This document shows, in pieces, positions 5,394-6,916 of a stretch of DNA of 6,916 nucleotides. The position numbers and the translations under genes were made by a program. The notes under the pieces are model-generated. The model saw only the letters and a list, made by a program, of their open reading frames with translations. It searched no databases and was not told the origin of the DNA. Every line of letters begins with the position of its first letter. The first letter of the stretch is position 1. This stretch comes from Pseudomonadota bacterium (lineage in GTDB: Bacteria > Myxococcota > Polyangia > Polyangiales > Polyangiaceae): contig JAEZYO010000382.1 of the NCBI GenBank assembly GCA_023419055.1, positions 1 through 6,916 on the forward strand, read 5' to 3'.

Positions 5394-5860
5394 TTCATCC
5401 GAGCTTCTAGCCGCTTGGTGCCGCCGTTGTACGCGAACTTCGCGTCTTCGAAGCTCGGTGGGCCGAAGGTGCCGCGAGCGTTGCGGGAGGCGCAGTAGTC
5501 CTCGATCGGCATGCCGACGAAATTGGTGTCGAGCTTCCCGTTCTCGTTCTCGTCGTGAAACGCCGAGAGCCCGTACGTACCCTTCGGAATCCCCGAGAAC
5601 ACGCAGAGCGCCCGGCCACCGTTCACGCGCGCGGTCGCCGGTTGCACGGGCTTCTTCAACCAGCCCCCTTCTCGAAAGAGGCCGCAGCGCACGATGCCCT
5701 TCGACGATCGGGTGTGCATCAGAAATTCGATCACGTTGCTGCTCGGCGGTGGCTCGGCGTCGGCCGCGAAGCTTGGCGCGGCAGCAATCGAGGCGATAGC
5801 GAGCAGCGTGACGGAAAGCTTCGATCGGCCCGCTGGTTTGGCTTTAGGAATGTCGTGCAC
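5390..5860 (-). CDS. Exported DUF2141 family protein
   Basis: This 156-residue protein carries a Sec-type signal peptide: basic n-region (K6, K8, R12, K14), hydrophobic core 15-28 and a likely cleavage after an A-x-A site near residues 32-35. The mature ~122 residues match DUF2141, with the hallmark segment GTYGLSAFHDENENGKLD (94-111), then NFVGMP (113-118) and RGTFGPPSFEDAKF (129-142). The D-x-N-x-N-G-x-x-D run (103-111) resembles a calcium-binding loop, although metal binding is not established for this family as far as I know. Cysteines 59, 86 and 123 are present. The start is GTG at 5860, preceded by AGGAGA five bases upstream; it overlaps the glycosyltransferase end by 17 bases, so the two are very probably co-translated. 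The biochemical role of DUF2141 is unknown; the context suggests an envelope or secondary-metabolite function. Confidence 0.88.
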   Translation of the reverse strand: MHDIPKAKPAGRSKLSVTLLAIASIAAAPSFAADAEPPPSSNVIEFLMHTRSSKGIVRCGLFREGGWLKKPVQPATARVNGGRALCVFSGIPKGTYGLSAFHDENENGKLDTNFVGMPIEDYCASRNARGTFGPPSFEDAKFAYNGGTKRLEARMK

Positions 5861-6916
5861 CCTGTTCTCCTAGAGAGGTCTGAATGAGGATTCTTTCGAA
5901 GCGCTCGTGGCAACTCACGCGCTGGAACGCTCGCGCGAGGGCATGCGCGCGCGTGGCCGTCTCGCTCGAGTCGAGGAGCTCGAGCAACGCGGCTCGGATT
6001 TCTCGTGGAGTGCCCTCACGGGCTCGCACCAGGCGCCCGGCGCCGGCCTTCTGGATCGCGGTCATGGCGAGGTACTGATCGAGGTTCGACGGCAATCCGA
6101 GCACCGGCCTACCCAGGGCGAGCGCCTGGTAGCCGGTGCTGGACCCACCGTTCGTCACGACGACGGAGGCGAGGCGGGCCGCCCGATCACCCGGCAAGTA
6201 CTCCGCCGCGCGCACGTTCTCGGGCAGGGAGGACGGAAGCTCCTTGCCGGCGCTGGCGAGGAGCACGGTTACCGGCAGATCCGAGAGCGCCTCGAGCACC
6301 GCGGGCAACGCGGACGCTCTCCCGGACGAGCCCAGGGTCAGGTAGACGAGCTGCTTGCCATCTCGGCCGTCGAAGTCCCAAGGCAGCGCGACGTCGGGCG
6401 CCCACGGGATATGCCCCAGATAGTGGTGGTGCGCCGGCAGATCACGAGTCGGGCAGAGCTCGGGAATGTCCGGGTAGAGAACCAGATCACCCTGCGTCAG
6501 CACCCCGAGCAAGCTGTCGACGGCCGGTAACCCGTACGCCTTCCGCAATGCGTTCACGGGCGCGGCAAAGTGAGCAAAGGCGCTGGGGACAGCCCGCGGG
6601 AAGTAGCGTTCTGCGAGCTCGACCCCGAGCAGGCTGACGATGGGGTGGTCGGGGACGGGGAAGCCGTCTCGCTCTGCGTATGGACTCCAGTAGGCGTTGA
6701 TCAAGGTGGCGCAGCGCACGCCGCTGACTGCCGCGCTGGTGGGGAGGGAGAGCCGAAAGTCGCCGACCACCAGAGCGGGTCGAACACGAGCGATGAGCTC
6801 GAGCTCGGCCGCCACGTAACGCCGCAACACGTCGAGCTCGTAGAGCCGGCGCCCTCGTTCGAGCTTCCGCATGCCCTCGCGCTTGTCGATGCCGAAGAGG
6901 GGCCAACGACGAAAGT
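5844..6916 (-). CDS. GT1/MGT-type glycosyltransferase (5' end outside window)
   Basis: The frame is open through the right edge. The first Met in the window (6872) is preceded by at least 14 further in-frame codons, so about 40-60 N-terminal residues, the start of the acceptor-binding Rossmann domain, are missing. Counting from that Met, the N-domain includes RPALVVGDFR (31-40). The C-domain has the sugar-nucleotide binding signatures: VYLTLGSSG (176-184), EYLPGDR (224-230) and the PSPG-like block TNGGSSTGYQAL (240-251) continuing to GLPSNLDQ (259-266), where Asp265-Gln266 normally contact the donor sugar. This is the GT-B fold of UDP-glucuronosyl/macrolide/MurG-like transferases, a soluble or membrane-associated cytoplasmic enzyme. 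The conserved His of the HGG motif is Asn here. Acceptor and donor cannot be read from the sequence; glycolipid, carotenoid and polyketide acceptors are typical of relatives. It leads an operon with the DUF2141 gene. Confidence 0.88.
   Translation of the reverse strand, partial: FRRWPLFGIDKREGMRKLERGRRLYELDVLRRYVAAELELIARVRPALVVGDFRLSLPTSAAVSGVRCATLINAYWSPYAERDGFPVPDHPIVSLLGVELAERYFPRAVPSAFAHFAAPVNALRKAYGLPAVDSLLGVLTQGDLVLYPDIPELCPTRDLPAHHHYLGHIPWAPDVALPWDFDGRDGKQLVYLTLGSSGRASALPAVLEALSDLPVTVLLASAGKELPSSLPENVRAAEYLPGDRAARLASVVVTNGGSSTGYQALALGRPVLGLPSNLDQYLAMTAIQKAGAGRLVRAREGTPREIRAALLELLDSSETATRAHALARAFQRVSCHERFERILIQTSLGEQGARHS
5866..5871 (-). promoter_or_regulatory. Ribosome binding site of the DUF2141 gene inside the glycosyltransferase end
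   Basis: On the minus strand AGGAGA sits five bases before the GTG at 5860 and lies within the last codons of the glycosyltransferase gene. It supports the GTG start and co-translation of the pair. Confidence 0.7.

Noticed and set aside
5907..6530. A 207-codon plus-strand frame over the glycosyltransferase
   Set aside because: It is a shadow frame; the minus strand carries the GT-B motifs.

Overview
The window is GC-rich and reads like accessory chromosome of a Gram-negative, predatory or soil-type bacterium, most likely a myxobacterium or relative (Myxococcota). I infer this from the two secreted lipoproteins with low-complexity or domain-mosaic architecture, a stand-alone FHA domain, an SBBP beta-propeller and strongly G/C-ending codons. 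No marker gene fixes the taxon, so this stays an inference.

Layout, plus strand: (1) positions 3-752, the C-terminal part of an erythromycin-esterase-family protein cut by the window edge. (2) 865-1236, a small stand-alone FHA-domain protein. (3) 1323-2969, a lipoprotein joining an unrecognised cysteine-containing region, one CXXCH haem-c motif and a C-terminal family-2 carbohydrate-binding module (CBM2) with all three platform tryptophans. (4) 2970-3528, a gene-free stretch of about 560 bases with several GC-rich inverted repeats and one small AT-rich island. (5) 3529-5127, a second lipoprotein with a Gly/Ser linker, an eight-cysteine region and a seven-repeat SBBP-type beta-propeller.

Layout, minus strand, converging on the above: a GT1-type glycosyltransferase running off the right edge (5844-6916), then a secreted DUF2141 protein (5390-5860) whose start overlaps the glycosyltransferase end by 17 bases, then possibly an 86-codon ORF (5133-5393) coupled through a GTGA overlap. 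The first two are very likely one operon. The third is uncertain, because a 20-base palindrome lies inside it.

How the genes may work together: the two plus-strand lipoproteins are both predicted to sit at the cell surface or periplasm, one able to bind haem and crystalline polysaccharide, the other probably a binding scaffold. They are separated by a long leader and look independently transcribed. The minus-strand pair links a cytoplasmic glycosyl transfer with an exported small protein, which suggests a surface glycolipid, pigment or envelope role, but the sequence does not show the substrate. I find no RNA gene, CRISPR array, insertion sequence or phage gene. The most unusual item is the haem-c/CBM2 lipoprotein.
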